Positions 38,098 through 47,040 are shown, numbered from the stretch's first letter. The stretch: 51,679 bases of DNA from Clostridia bacterium (GCA_017458285.1 JAFTFU010000072.1:1-51679); one strand, 5' to 3'. Program-made: numbers and translations. Notes: generated by a model not told the origin, from the sequence alone.

Positions 38098-39027
38098 TTA
38101 TTCTTTTTCAAAAATTCTAAGTTTTGCACTTTTTGATCTAGAATTTTCATTTTGTTCTTCTTTAGTTGCTATTATTGGCTTTTTATTTATAATTTGTCCA
38201 ATTTTTTTTGCTCCACATACACAATATGGCAAATCTTTTGGGCATTTACATTTTCCTTCTGCTTCCTCAAAAGCTCTTTTTACGGCTCTATCTTCTAAAG
38301 AATGAAATGTTATTACACAAAGTCTTCCGCCTTTATTTAAAAGGTCTATACAATCTGCAATTGTATTATATAGTGGCTCTATTTCATTGTTTACTTCAAT
38401 CCTAATTGCTTGAAACGTCCTTTTGGCTGGATGTCCATCTTTTTTTGCAAATCCTGGGATTGATTTATCTATTATTTTTACCAACTCTTCAGTTGTTGTT
38501 ATTTCTTTTTTCTTTCTTTCTTCACAAATATTTTTTGCAATTTTTCTTGAAAATTTTTCTTCTCCATATTCAAATATTATTCTTGCTAGTTCTTCTTCTG
38601 AATATGTGTTGATAACTTTCTTTGCTGTTAATTCTTGACTTTTGTCCATTCTCATATCTAATTCGTTATTTCCAAGATAACTAAATCCTCTTGTTTTTTC
38701 ATCTAATTGATATGATGAAACACCTAAGTCTAGTAATATTCCGTCAACTTTAGATATATCGTTTTGCTCAAAAATACTTTTTATTTCATCATGATTTCCA
38801 TATATGTATTTTACATTTTTGTATTCTTTTAAATTTTCTTTAGCAGCCTTCAATGCTTCTTGGTCTCTATCTATTCCAATTAACATTCCTGTATTTTCTA
38901 GTTGTTCCAAAATCTTTTTGCTATGACCTGCTCCACCTAACGTTCCATCTACATATACTTTGTTTTTTCTAATGTTTAATCCTTGTATTGTTTCTTCTAG
39001 CAAAACTGGTTTATGTTTAAATTCCAA
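38098..39027 (-). CDS. rsmH: 16S rRNA (cytosine-1402 N4) methyltransferase
   Basis: 309 aa, normal size. N-terminus FKHKPVLLEETIQGL, SAM motif DGTLGGAGHSKKIL, then GILLDLGVSSYQLDE and GGRLCVITFHSLEDRAVK. It methylates the ribosomal P-site region. A CKCPKDLPYCVCG cysteine cluster near the C-terminus is common in clostridial versions. The start is TTG 39027 with SD TAGGGATG; no ATG fits. Confidence 0.97.
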   Translation of the reverse strand: MEFKHKPVLLEETIQGLNIRKNKVYVDGTLGGAGHSKKILEQLENTGMLIGIDRDQEALKAAKENLKEYKNVKYIYGNHDEIKSIFEQNDISKVDGILLDLGVSSYQLDEKTRGFSYLGNNELDMRMDKSQELTAKKVINTYSEEELARIIFEYGEEKFSRKIAKNICEERKKKEITTTEELVKIIDKSIPGFAKKDGHPAKRTFQAIRIEVNNEIEPLYNTIADCIDLLNKGGRLCVITFHSLEDRAVKRAFEEAEGKCKCPKDLPYCVCGAKKIGQIINKKPIIATKEEQNENSRSKSAKLRIFEKE

Positions 39028-39434
39028 TTTTACATCCCTACTTTGTTGTTATTTTATTTATCAAATACAGCTAGCAAAAGAATAGCTAGCTGTATATATT
39101 TATCATGTTTTTCTTTCGGTTTTTTGAATTTCTTATGTATCTATTGACATTTTTTCTTTTGAATAATATATACTTTTTCTTTAGTTTTCTTTTTTCTTTT
39201 TTATCTTTAGTTTAAAGTTTTTCTTATGTTTTTTTCATTCGTGTTTTTTCTTCTGTTTGCTTTTGCAAATTTTTCTTGTGTACTTTTTTCTTTGGTAAAA
39301 AGCTTTTTTCTTTTTTCTTCTGTATATTTTTCTTTGGTAATAATTTTCTTTTGTTTTTTATTTTTTATCTTGTGTATAATTTTCTTTTGTATTTTTTTAT
39401 TTTATCTTTTGCTTTTTATATAAACTTTTGCAAG
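39028..39434. other. Long purine-rich mraZ-rsmH intergenic leader
   Basis: 407 nt with no gene. On the coding (-) strand about 39100-39430 is almost all A and G with few breaks. A perfect dyad lies at 39065-39095 near rsmH. Confidence 0.6.
39065..39095 (-). promoter_or_regulatory. Hairpin upstream of rsmH
   Basis: ATACAGCTAGC (39065-39075) and GCTAGCTGTAT (39085-39095), perfect 11-bp arms, 9-nt loop, about 40 nt before the rsmH start. It is not followed by a clean U-run on the - strand, so it is a leader structure or weak attenuator. Confidence 0.5.
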
Positions 39435-39860
39435 TTATATACCTAACATCGTCATGTTTTCTGCAATCTCATCTGCTGAAATTTCTTCATCACATTTTTG
39501 CCATGTTTCTTTATTCCATATTTCAAGTCTTGTTCCTACACCTATTATTACGGCATCTTTTTCTAGGTTTGCTGCTTGTCTTAAATTTGAAGGGATTAAA
39601 AATCTTCCTTGTTTGTCTATTTCACATTCTGTTGCACCTGATAAGAAAAATCTAACAAAGTTTCTTGCATTTTTGTCTGATAATGGTAAAGTTTTTAATT
39701 TTGTTTCAAAATTCAACCACTCTTCTTGTGAAAAAGCAAATAAACATCCGTCTAATCCTTTTGTTACTATAAACTTGTCTCCGATGTCTGTTCTTAGCTT
39801 TGCTGGCATTATTAATCTTCCCTTAGCGTCTAATGAATGCTCGTATTCACCAATTAGCAA
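39435..39860 (-). CDS. mraZ: Transcriptional regulator MraZ
   Basis: 141 aa, two SpoVT/AbrB-like halves. First half: [20 protein letters not shown]; second: [20 protein letters not shown]. It binds repeats upstream of its own gene and controls the division cluster. The start is TTG 39860 with SD GAGGTGAAA. rsmH and ftsL follow. Three binding boxes lie directly upstream. Confidence 0.96.
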   Translation of the reverse strand: MLIGEYEHSLDAKGRLIMPAKLRTDIGDKFIVTKGLDGCLFAFSQEEWLNFETKLKTLPLSDKNARNFVRFFLSGATECEIDKQGRFLIPSNLRQAANLEKDAVIIGVGTRLEIWNKETWQKCDEEISADEIAENMTMLGI

Positions 39861-39887
39861 TTGAATTTCACCTCTTTTCTTTTTCTA

Positions 39888-39914
39888 CCACTTTGTACCA
39901 CTTTTCTCCACTTC
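39888..39914 (-). promoter_or_regulatory. Three MraZ operator boxes
   Basis: On the - strand three direct repeats with 10-bp period: GAAGTGGA, AAAGTGGT, AAAGTGGT (+ strand CCACTTT-type cores at 39888, 39898 and 39908). This matches known MraZ-box organisation of short G-rich repeats on one helix face; they lie at the predicted transcription start. Confidence 0.8.
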
Positions 39915-39920
39915 GGTTAA

Positions 39921-39949
39921 ATTTTAATACACTTTCTTTAATAATGCAA
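39921..39949 (-). promoter_or_regulatory. mraZ promoter
   Basis: On the - strand: TTGCAT (39949-39944), a 17-bp spacer and TAAAAT (39926-39921). The start point would be about 39914, at the edge of the MraZ boxes. Confidence 0.6.
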
Positions 39950-40053
39950 GTGTTTTTTGAAAATTTTTTTATTTTTATGCTCTTGTCACTTTTAAGAAAA
40001 TAATGTCATATATTATACTATAACATATTGATGTTATGTAGGAGGTGCTTTTT

Positions 40054-40281
40054 ATGGAGCCAGTTTATTGTTCTGAAAAAAAATATTGTAGAAAAAATTG
40101 CTGCGTTAGTTTAGTTTTAACTTTCTTTTTAATACTTTTAGCAGTTGGTATTGGAATTGTTTTAGGAACAGTTTTTTCTGAATTTTTTACAACTAATTTA
40201 GCAATAGTAGTTGCTTTAATAATAGTTTTATTAATATTGATTATTGTTAGATTTATAATGATATTTTGTAGAAGAAATTAA
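40054..40281 (+). CDS. Small two-helix membrane protein with Cys-rich N-terminus
   Basis: 75 aa. MEPVYCSEKKYCRKNCC gives four Cys before two hydrophobic helices (about 20-43 and 49-70), then CRRN at the end. The first half suggests a metal-binding or disulfide cap, but no family is recognised. ATG 40054 has a strong SD GGAGG 8 nt upstream; the GTG at 40045 lies inside that SD. Single gene with its own strong terminator, opposite in direction to its neighbours. Confidence 0.65.
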   Translation: MEPVYCSEKKYCRKNCCVSLVLTFFLILLAVGIGIVLGTVFSEFFTTNLAIVVALIIVLLILIIVRFIMIFCRRN

Positions 40282-40348
40282 ACATATAATATAAAGTTTT
40301 ATATTATACCATAATTTTAGATTAATACTATACAATTTATATACTCTT

Positions 40349-40383
40349 AAAAGGACTATTTTTCAAAAAGAAATAGTCCTTTT
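40349..40383 (+). terminator. Strong terminator
   Basis: AAAAGGACTATTT (40349-40361) with AAATAGTCCTTTT (40371-40383), 9-nt loop, followed by TTT. It ends the small membrane protein transcript. Confidence 0.85.
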
Positions 40384-40452
40384 TTTGCTTATAAAAACAT
40401 TTATAACTGCTAATGCATCTTTTTTATTTAAAATGTTGTTTTTATTTACAGT

Positions 40453-41134
40453 TTAATTTATTGTTGTGCTAGTTGCTCCTGTTCCAACAACTTCCTCTTG
40501 CAGTGCACGCCATGTATTGCAACCTACAATTCCGTCAACAGTTAAGCCCCTTGTTCTTTGATAGTTCCTTACTGCATTTTCTGTTTGTGTACCAAATATT
40601 CCGTCTAATCCACCTGTTCTATAACCTAATGTATTTAAATCATCTTGTGCTATGCATACATAATTTCCAAAACTTCCTCTTCTAACTTGTGGAAATCCAC
40701 CACTGCTACATGCAGGTGTTCCAAACCTTTTGTCAAAGTGTACCCATGTTGGTGTTAAAGCAACTGGTTCAACATAACTCCATATTCCTGCAGATATTGC
40801 GTTGTTTCTAAGTGCATTTCTTGTTGCTTGTGTAAAGGTTTGCCCTACATCAAATGCAGTGCCTGCGTAGTGTTGACTTTGGTTTCCATGACCGTCCTTC
40901 ATATGGCCTTTTAAAAGCAAATCCGACTGGTATTGGAGCTCCCCATATATATCTCTGGCTATTCCATGTTTGCATTGTTCTTTTATCTGTCCATATAATA
41001 TTACTTTTACTTGATCCTCTAAATTCTCTTACCAGCAAAGTTCTATTTGTATTATATGGCATTGCCTCGCTTTCTCCCCTTATGTATATCTCCATTCTGT
41101 TAGCATCATTGTTGTATAGTAATATTCGAGCCAA
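40453..41134 (-). pseudogene. Peptidase M15-like plus peptidoglycan-binding protein, frameshifted
   Basis: Two overlapping frames form one gene. The first (41134-40850, TTG start with SD AAAGGAGG) reads ARILLYNNDANRMEIYIRGE...PVGFAFKRPYEG. The second (to 40453) continues GHGNQSQHYAGTAFDVG, with the M15 zinc motif HYAGTAFD and WVHFD, then a PG_binding_1 domain (DLNTLGYRTGGLDGIFGTQT). Removing one base near 40895 (the A of GGACGG on the - strand) restores PYEGGHGNQ. The intact product of about 227 aa would be a D-Ala-D-Ala carboxypeptidase-type wall enzyme. Recent decay or a sequencing error: all other motifs are preserved. Confidence 0.8.
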
Positions 41135-41256
41135 TAAAAAAACCTCCTTTCATAAATCTTATATATTTTATGAAAAGAGATTTTTTTAGTTCATAATATT
41201 TATTATCTTGATTTTTTGTCTTTTATATTTAAATTAGTGTTAGTTAATTTCACTTT

Positions 41257-42012
41257 TTACTCTTCAACTAATGCATCCATATTATATAATCCAGCATCTT
41301 TACTTGCTACATATTTTGCGGCTTTTATAGCACCTTCAGCAAAAACAGAGCTTGAATAAGAAGTATGTTTAATTTCAAATGTTTCATTCTCACTATAAAA
41401 TTGAACAGTATGTTCTCCTACTATATTTCCTCCTCTTATTGAACTAAAACCTATTTCGTCTTTACTTCTTTTTTCTCGTTTTGAATGTCTATCAAACTCA
41501 TAATGCATTTTATTATCTAATGCATTGTTTATAGCATCAGCTAATAAAATTGCTGTTCCACTTGGACTATCGATTTTTCTATTATGATGTGTTTCAATTA
41601 TTTCAATATCTGAATCTTGTAATTTTTTTGCAACTTCTGCAACTATTTTGCTCATTAAATTTATATCAAATGACATATTTGATGACCTGAAAATTGGGAT
41701 TTCTTTTGATATTTCTTTTATTTTTTCAATTTCTTCTTCCGAAAATCCTGTTGTTGCAATTACCATTGGAACTTTGTTTTGTTTTGCATATTCTAGCACT
41801 TCAAATGTTGCCTTTGGTATTGAAAAATCTATTATTACATCAGGTTTTTGTTTCATTTCTTCTGCGCTGGATACAACTTCTACATTATATGGATTTTCTT
41901 TTTGGATTTTGTCAATTCCATATATTACCTCAATTTTTTCATCTTTTAGTGCTTCTTTTGCTACTGTTTGTCCCATTCTTCCATAATATCCGTTTATTGC
42001 TAATTTAATCAT
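41257..42012 (-). CDS. dapB: 4-hydroxy-tetrahydrodipicolinate reductase
   Basis: 251 aa. NAD(P)-binding GYYGRMGQTV, then VIATTGFSEEE, catalytic EIIETHHNRKIDSPSGTA, and GGNIVGEHTVQF. It reduces the dihydrodipicolinate precursor in lysine/diaminopimelate synthesis; the product also feeds spore dipicolinate pathways. It stands alone here, without dapA, after cmk. Confidence 0.97.
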   Translation of the reverse strand: MIKLAINGYYGRMGQTVAKEALKDEKIEVIYGIDKIQKENPYNVEVVSSAEEMKQKPDVIIDFSIPKATFEVLEYAKQNKVPMVIATTGFSEEEIEKIKEISKEIPIFRSSNMSFDINLMSKIVAEVAKKLQDSDIEIIETHHNRKIDSPSGTAILLADAINNALDNKMHYEFDRHSKREKRSKDEIGFSSIRGGNIVGEHTVQFYSENETFEIKHTSYSSSVFAEGAIKAAKYVASKDAGLYNMDALVEE

Positions 42013-42098
42013 TTTATTTCGTATTAGCTTAAATTTAGCTAATACTCCCTCCTTTCATAACTTTTTATAAAATATTTTTATGTAATATTTTAACATTT

Positions 42099-42770
42099 TT
42101 ATATATTAACTTTTTCTTTAATTATTTTTATTATTTTTTGAGTAACCTCTTCTATTGTCATATTTGTTGAATCTACAAGTATTGCATCTTCTGCTTTTAC
42201 TAATGGTGCAATTTCTCTTTCGCTGTCTAATTTATTTCTTCTTTCAATTTCTGCAAAAATCTCTTCAAAATTTGATTCAATTCCTCTTTCAAGATTTTGT
42301 TTGTGTCTTCTTCTTGCTTTTTCTTCTGAAGAACAGTCTAAGAATATTTTTACATCAGCGCTTGGGAATACTACTGTTCCGATGTCTCTTCCTTCCATTA
42401 TTATGTTTTTGTTTTCTGCCATTGCTCTTTGCATTGGTGTAATGCTATTTCTTACTTGCTTAATTGCAGAAAATTTCGATGCTGCTATGTCAATTTCTCT
42501 TGTTCTTATCTTGTCTGTAACATTTTCTCCATTTAATAAAACAACTTGTTTGTCATTTTCTTTCTTTAATTGAATTTCTATATTTTTTAAAACTTCTTCA
42601 ATTTTATTAATTTCAGTTTCTTTTATATTTTTATTTATACACTCTAACGCTACGCATCTATACATAGCTCCAGTATCTATATTTACTAGATTTAATTGCT
42701 CTGCAACTAGTTTTGTAATTGTTCCTTTTCCGCTTCCTGCAGGGCCATCAACTGCAATTACTATTCCCAT
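42099..42770 (-). CDS. cmk: Cytidylate kinase
   Basis: 223 aa. P-loop AVDGPAGSGKGTITK, NIDTGAMYRCVAL, and EGRDIGTVVFPSADVKIFLD. Converts CMP/dCMP to the diphosphate. ATG 42770 begins MGIVIAVDGP; a GTG at 42779 has the AAAGG too close (about 3 nt), whereas for the ATG it is about 12 nt away, so the start remains slightly open. Downstream of spo0A, upstream of dapB. Confidence 0.96.
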   Translation of the reverse strand: MGIVIAVDGPAGSGKGTITKLVAEQLNLVNIDTGAMYRCVALECINKNIKETEINKIEEVLKNIEIQLKKENDKQVVLLNGENVTDKIRTREIDIAASKFSAIKQVRNSITPMQRAMAENKNIIMEGRDIGTVVFPSADVKIFLDCSSEEKARRRHKQNLERGIESNFEEIFAEIERRNKLDSEREIAPLVKAEDAILVDSTNMTIEEVTQKIIKIIKEKVNI

Positions 42771-42800
42771 TTTAATCACAAACCTTTCTAATTTAAATTA

Positions 42801-42828
42801 GGTAGAAAATCTTTTTACATTTTCTACC
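42801..42828 (-). terminator. Hairpin after spo0A
   Basis: GGTAGAAAAT (42801-42810) with ATTTTCTACC (42819-42828), loop CTTTTTAC; the - strand continues TAATTTAAAT, a weak tail. It may end or reduce readthrough from spo0A into cmk. Confidence 0.5.
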
Positions 42829-42865
42829 TTATACTATCACAAAATTTAGCAATTTACAATATTTT

Positions 42866-43690
42866 TTATCCAATCTCTAATTCATATTTAATTTTGTCTG
42901 CAACAATTGCTATAAACTCTGAATTTGTTGGCTTTTTTCTGCTGTCATAAATTGTATTTCCAAATATATCAGATATTAATTCAACATTTCCTTTTCTCCA
43001 TGCAATTTCGATAGCATGTCTGATTGCTCTTTCAACTCTCGATGTTGTCGTTCTGTATTTTCTTGCAATTTTTGGGTATAGCACTTTTGTTATTTGTTCT
43101 AAATTGTTAGAATCTTTTAAAACTAAAATAATAGCTTCTCTCAAAAACTTATAACCTTTGATATGTGCCGGTACTCCTACTTCATGGATTATTTTGGTTA
43201 TAAAACTTTCAACGCTTTTCGAATGAAAGTTAATTTGTTTTGTTTCATCTTTTTTTGGGTATGTAACTAATTGCCTATCTTTCTTATTTTTATTTACTTT
43301 TAGCTCTCTAATTCTTTTTACTAATAAATCAATTTCAAAAGGTTTAACTATATAGTATGATGCACCTAACTTCATTGCCCTTTGAATGACCTCTTCTTGC
43401 CCTACTGCTGAAACCATAATACTTTGGGGCTTATTTTTTAATGTATTTATTTGTTCTAAAACTTCTATCCCATCTAAATATGGCATTATTACATCCAATA
43501 ATATTACATCCGGTTCTAGCTCTTTTATTAAATTTATTGCTTCATGTCCGTCACTTCCCTGTCCTACAACTTCCATATCTTGTTGCATTTTTAGATAATT
43601 TACTATTGCGTTTTTTATTTGTAAATTATCATCAACTATTACTATTTTTATTTTTTCATTTTCTGTTTCTTCTAGTTGTTCATTATACAT
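42866..43690 (-). CDS. spo0A: Sporulation master regulator Spo0A
   Basis: 274 aa. Receiver domain with acidic pair D20/D21 (IVIVDDN), phosphoacceptor D66 (VILLDVIMP), and the Lys in YYIVKPF. The C-terminal Spo0A DNA-binding domain is complete: [42 protein letters not shown]. It switches cells to sporulation when phosphorylated. The SD GGAGGG is inside a predicted leader stem (43693-43737). spoIVB, often just upstream, is not found here. Confidence 0.98.
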   Translation of the reverse strand: MYNEQLEETENEKIKIVIVDDNLQIKNAIVNYLKMQQDMEVVGQGSDGHEAINLIKELEPDVILLDVIMPYLDGIEVLEQINTLKNKPQSIMVSAVGQEEVIQRAMKLGASYYIVKPFEIDLLVKRIRELKVNKNKKDRQLVTYPKKDETKQINFHSKSVESFITKIIHEVGVPAHIKGYKFLREAIILVLKDSNNLEQITKVLYPKIARKYRTTTSRVERAIRHAIEIAWRKGNVELISDIFGNTIYDSRKKPTNSEFIAIVADKIKYELEIG

Positions 43691-43692
43691 TT

Positions 43693-43737
43693 AAAAATCC
43701 CTCCTTATCAAAATTTATTATAATAAGTGGGATTTTT
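43693..43737 (-). promoter_or_regulatory. spo0A leader hairpin covering the Shine-Dalgarno
   Basis: AAAAATCCC (43693-43701) pairs with GGGATTTTT (43729-43737), and CTTAT (43704-43708) with ATAAG (43723-43727), a stem of about 14 bp with a small bulge. The SD GGAGGG maps to 43704-43699, fully in the stem. The start codon is 43690. Confidence 0.6.
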
Positions 43738-43813
43738 TTTTACAATATAATACTTTTGTTATTTTACAAAATCTCTAAAACGATTTACTACATAATTTAT
43801 TTTTATATAAAAT

Positions 43814-44890
43814 TTACTTTGATATTTTTTCTTTTTCATCTACCAAAAAATCAGCATATGTTTTAGTTATATTTATTTTAGATTTTCCTGGTTTTATTGA
43901 TTTATCTTGTTTAACTTTTAAGTCTACATTATACATTTCTCTTAATTTTTCTATGTTCTCACGCTTGTGTCCAACTACATTGTTAACATCAATTGGATTA
44001 ATTATAACTTCAACTTCTTTTACTTTTACGTTTAATTTTTTTATTTTATTTACTATTGCATCATACCACATGCTTGATTCTACAAGTTGTCTGAAAGCTG
44101 GATGATATGGTCCATCAACTACTTGACTATTTTCATCATCTGGTGATGTTATTTCATCAGTATTTTGTAGTCCTATTCTTATTACTTCAATTTTCTTTTT
44201 ATTGAACATTATGTATAATTCTTTGCATGTTTCAATTGCTTGTACAAGTGGTAATGGCTTGTATTTTCCTTCAATGTAATCTTTTTCTAGCTTAGTATTT
44301 TTTATTATTAAAACCGGATAGATTCTAACCATTTTTGGTTTTAATTTTATTAGTTTCTTGGCTGTTTCAATTTCATCAAGTCTTGTACTTTCTGGCAACC
44401 CAACCATCATTTGATGACCTAACCTAAATCCATTCCATCTAATTAATCTTGATGCTTTTTTTACATCTTCAAATGTGTGTCCTCTTCCGCTTTTTGCTAA
44501 AATAAAGTCATTTGCAGATTGTACTCCAAGTTCAATTGTTTTTACTTTATATTTTTTTAGTCTTTTTAATATTTCTTTATTTATATAGTCTGGTCTTGTT
44601 GATATTCTTATGCTTTGTACTTTTCCTTCTTTTATATAATCATAAGCTACTTGTAAGAATTCTTCTTGCAATTTTGTATCAATTCCTGTAAAACTTCCTC
44701 CAAAAAAGGCAACCTCAATATATGCATCTTTTTGTTTTATGTTTTTTAAGTAAAACTCTATCGTATTTTTTACATCTTCTTTGGTAATCATTTTCTTTTG
44801 ACCACTTATGGATTTTTGATTGCAAAATACACAATCATTTGGGCAACCTAAGTGTGGCACAAATACTGGTATTATATACTGTTTTTTCAT
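43814..44890 (-). CDS. Elp3-like radical SAM protein
   Basis: 358 aa. Cluster motif CPNDCVFC (C16, C20, C23), then FFGGSFTGID, ISTRPDYIN, ELGVQSANDFIL and GFRLGHQMMVGLPEST, typical of the Elp3/HemN-like radical SAM core. Bacterial members of this kind lie next to rnc in Clostridia; their substrate is not known to me, though Elp3 relatives act on tRNA wobble uridines. No acetyltransferase domain. Starts 28 nt after rnc, same strand. Confidence 0.85.
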   Translation of the reverse strand: MKKQYIIPVFVPHLGCPNDCVFCNQKSISGQKKMITKEDVKNTIEFYLKNIKQKDAYIEVAFFGGSFTGIDTKLQEEFLQVAYDYIKEGKVQSIRISTRPDYINKEILKRLKKYKVKTIELGVQSANDFILAKSGRGHTFEDVKKASRLIRWNGFRLGHQMMVGLPESTRLDEIETAKKLIKLKPKMVRIYPVLIIKNTKLEKDYIEGKYKPLPLVQAIETCKELYIMFNKKKIEVIRIGLQNTDEITSPDDENSQVVDGPYHPAFRQLVESSMWYDAIVNKIKKLNVKVKEVEVIINPIDVNNVVGHKRENIEKLREMYNVDLKVKQDKSIKPGKSKINITKTYADFLVDEKEKISK

Positions 44891-44918
44891 GCAATGTTTC
44901 TCCTCTTTTTCTTTATTA

Positions 44919-45590
44919 TTAGTTTTTTATTTTTAATAATGCTTTTTGAGCTGCTTGCATTTCAGCCTGTTTTTTTGTTCTTCCTTTTCCAGTTGCTAAT
45001 ACTTTTTTGTTACAACTAACTTGTGCTTCAAATTCTTTGTTATGGTCTGGTCCACTTTCATTTATTATTTTGTATTCTATTGCTACATCTCCATGAACCT
45101 GTAATTTTTCTTGTAATACTGTTTTATAATCTTTTTGTCCAACGTTTTCGGATGCTATTTTTATTTCTTCTTTTAGATTTTCTATTATAAATTCTTTTGC
45201 TTTTTCTAATCCTCCATCTAAGAATATTGCGGCAATTACTGCTTCAACGCTATCTGCAAGTATTGCTGGTCTTTGTTTTCCTCCACTTGCTAGTTCTGAT
45301 TTTCCTAAATATAGATTTTCTCCAAAATTGTGTTTTTGTGCAATTTTAAATAGACTGTTTTCGCATACTACTGTTGCTCTTACTTTTGTCATTTCTCCTT
45401 CTTTTAATTTAGGATAATTTTTGTATAAGTATTCACTTGTTATGAATTCAAGTATGCTGTCTCCTAAGTATTCAAGTTTTTCATTGCTATCTACTTTGTG
45501 TTCATATGCGTATGATGTATGTGTTAATGCATTTTTTAATAATTCTTTATTTTTGAATTCATATTTTATCTCTTTTTCAATTTCTGTCAT
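44919..45590 (-). CDS. rnc: Ribonuclease III
   Basis: 223 aa. Catalytic signature NEKLEYLGDSILEFITSEYL, second acidic site DSVEAVIAAIFLDGG; C-terminal dsRNA-binding domain DYKTVLQEKLQ...TGKGRTKKQAEMQAAQKAL. Cuts double-stranded RNA in rRNA precursors and mRNAs. Between sigH and the radical SAM gene; smc and ftsY, frequent partners, are absent. Confidence 0.97.
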   Translation of the reverse strand: MTEIEKEIKYEFKNKELLKNALTHTSYAYEHKVDSNEKLEYLGDSILEFITSEYLYKNYPKLKEGEMTKVRATVVCENSLFKIAQKHNFGENLYLGKSELASGGKQRPAILADSVEAVIAAIFLDGGLEKAKEFIIENLKEEIKIASENVGQKDYKTVLQEKLQVHGDVAIEYKIINESGPDHNKEFEAQVSCNKKVLATGKGRTKKQAEMQAAQKALLKIKN

Positions 45591-45661
45591 TTTATTGGTG
45601 GAAGTTTTTTTACTTCCTCTCCCCTCTCTCTAAATTTTTAAGCCTTATTTTATTTTGAAAT

Positions 45662-46288
45662 TTATCCTATTTCTTTTTTTATTTTTCCTGCTTTTTTTCG
45701 TATTCTTTGTATTGCTGTATCTACTGATTTTACTTTTGTATTAAGCTTGTCTGCAATTATTGCGTAACTTTGTCCTTTTTTGTATTGCTCTAATACTTGT
45801 TTTTCAAAATCACTTAAGCTGTCATCTATTTTCTTTTCTAAATAGTCATAATATTCTTTATTTGCGATTATTTCTGATGGGTCTTCTGTTGTTTTTAAAT
45901 CTAATACTTCCATTAATGAAGTATCGTCATCTTCTTCATATGCAGAAGAATTTAATGATATTGATGAATTTAGTGGTATGTGTTTTTGTCTGTTTGAATT
46001 TTTTACTGCAGTTATTAGTTGTCTTTCTATACACATATTTGCAAATGTTTTGAATGAGTTTTGCTTGTGTGTATTGTAGTCTCTTACAGCTTTATATAAT
46101 CCTATCATTCCTTCTTGCACCATGTCTTCTCGCTCTGCTCCAACCATAAAGAATTTGTTTGCTTTCATGTTTACTATGTCATTATATCTGTTTATTAGAC
46201 AGTTTAGTGCATTTGTATCATTTAATTCTATATTTTCTATTAATTTTTCATCTGTCATTTGTTTGTATTCTGTGTAATTATATGTCAT
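45662..46288 (-). CDS. sigH: RNA polymerase sigma-H factor
   Basis: 208 aa. Region 2: AEREDMVQEGMIGLYKAVRD and FKTFANMCIERQLITAVK; region 4: LSDFEKQVLEQYKKGQSYAI then ADKLNTKVKSVDTAIQRIR. The size and pattern match Spo0H, which drives early sporulation and stationary genes including spo0A. SD AGGAGGAC before ATG 46288. rnc follows after 71 nt. Confidence 0.93.
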   Translation of the reverse strand: MTYNYTEYKQMTDEKLIENIELNDTNALNCLINRYNDIVNMKANKFFMVGAEREDMVQEGMIGLYKAVRDYNTHKQNSFKTFANMCIERQLITAVKNSNRQKHIPLNSSISLNSSAYEEDDDTSLMEVLDLKTTEDPSEIIANKEYYDYLEKKIDDSLSDFEKQVLEQYKKGQSYAIIADKLNTKVKSVDTAIQRIRKKAGKIKKEIG

Positions 46289-46452
46289 TATTTATTGTCC
46301 TCCTGCATTTTTTGCTATGGTTATTATATTAGTTAAATCCTTGTGTGTCAATACTTTTGGAAAATTTTTATTATGATTTTTTATGCCTAACAATTTTTGA
46401 ACGAAGTTTAACAATTTTTTTCACTTTATTTGTTTTTTCGACATAATATATA

Positions 46453-46474
46453 TTAAGCAATCAAGGTTGCTTAA
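46453..46474 (+). promoter_or_regulatory. Perfect dyad in the leader of the Cys-rich protein gene
   Basis: TTAAGCAA (46453-46460) and TTGCTTAA (46467-46474), 6-nt loop, after an AT-rich TAATATAT stretch and just before SD GAAAGGAAG. Operator or 5' hairpin. Confidence 0.4.
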
Positions 46475-46493
46475 TTATGAAAGGAAGATTTTT

Positions 46494-46985
46494 ATGAATT
46501 TTGAAAATGAAAAATATAAACCAGAAAACCATTCTCCTATCGTAGATGTTGATGGTGTTATTGAGAAAGGTAAACAGTTTGATATCGAAATCACTTTGCC
46601 AGAAGATAATCGTAATGTAATATATGGAGTTATAAAAAATCGTTATAAAGAACCAGTTAGCGATGCAGTTGTTAAATTAATAGAAGTTGATTATAAAATG
46701 GGTAAAGCAGAAAGAAAACCAGTATCTCATACTTTTACTGATAAGGAAGGAGAATTCGTTTTCGGACCTTTGTGCCCTGAGAAAAAATACGAGCTACAAA
46801 TTTGGGTAAATGAAGTAAAACACGTAAAAGTTTGTGCAAAATGTTTCCATGAAGGTAAATGTTTAAAAGGTCAAAAATTAGATAAATGTGATTTTGATAT
46901 GAAGCCTTATGTTGAAGAAGATTATCATTATAATTGCGATAACGTAGAAGACAGAATAGACAATGAAGATGAGCAAGACAAATAA
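46494..46985 (+). CDS. CarboxypepD_reg-like beta-sandwich protein with Cys cluster
   Basis: 163 aa, no signal peptide. The middle (NVIYGVIKNRYKEPVSDAVV, then HTFTDKEGEFVFGPLCPEKKY) has the carboxypeptidase regulatory-like/Ig fold pattern. It is followed by VCAKCFHEGKCLKGQKLDKC, five Cys that may bind metal or crosslink, and an acidic tail. Comparable cytosolic-looking proteins occur in clostridial spore or surface layers, but I cannot assign one. ATG 46494 has SD GGAAG; the longer frame from 46467 overlaps the dyad. Own terminator. Confidence 0.65.
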   Translation: MNFENEKYKPENHSPIVDVDGVIEKGKQFDIEITLPEDNRNVIYGVIKNRYKEPVSDAVVKLIEVDYKMGKAERKPVSHTFTDKEGEFVFGPLCPEKKYELQIWVNEVKHVKVCAKCFHEGKCLKGQKLDKCDFDMKPYVEEDYHYNCDNVEDRIDNEDEQDK

Positions 46986-47008
46986 ACTTTAATTAATTTC
47001 ATGTTTAA

Positions 47009-47032
47009 ATGAGTAGGCACAGTCCTACTCAT
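47009..47032 (+). terminator. Terminator
   Basis: ATGAGTAGG (47009-47017) with CCTACTCAT (47024-47032), loop CACAGT, followed by CTTTTAATTTT. Confidence 0.75.
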
Positions 47033-47040
47033 CTTTTAAT

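Noticed and set aside
43693..43740. Intrinsic terminator on the + strand
   Set aside because: It has a T-run, but no + strand gene lies upstream; better read as the spo0A leader stem.
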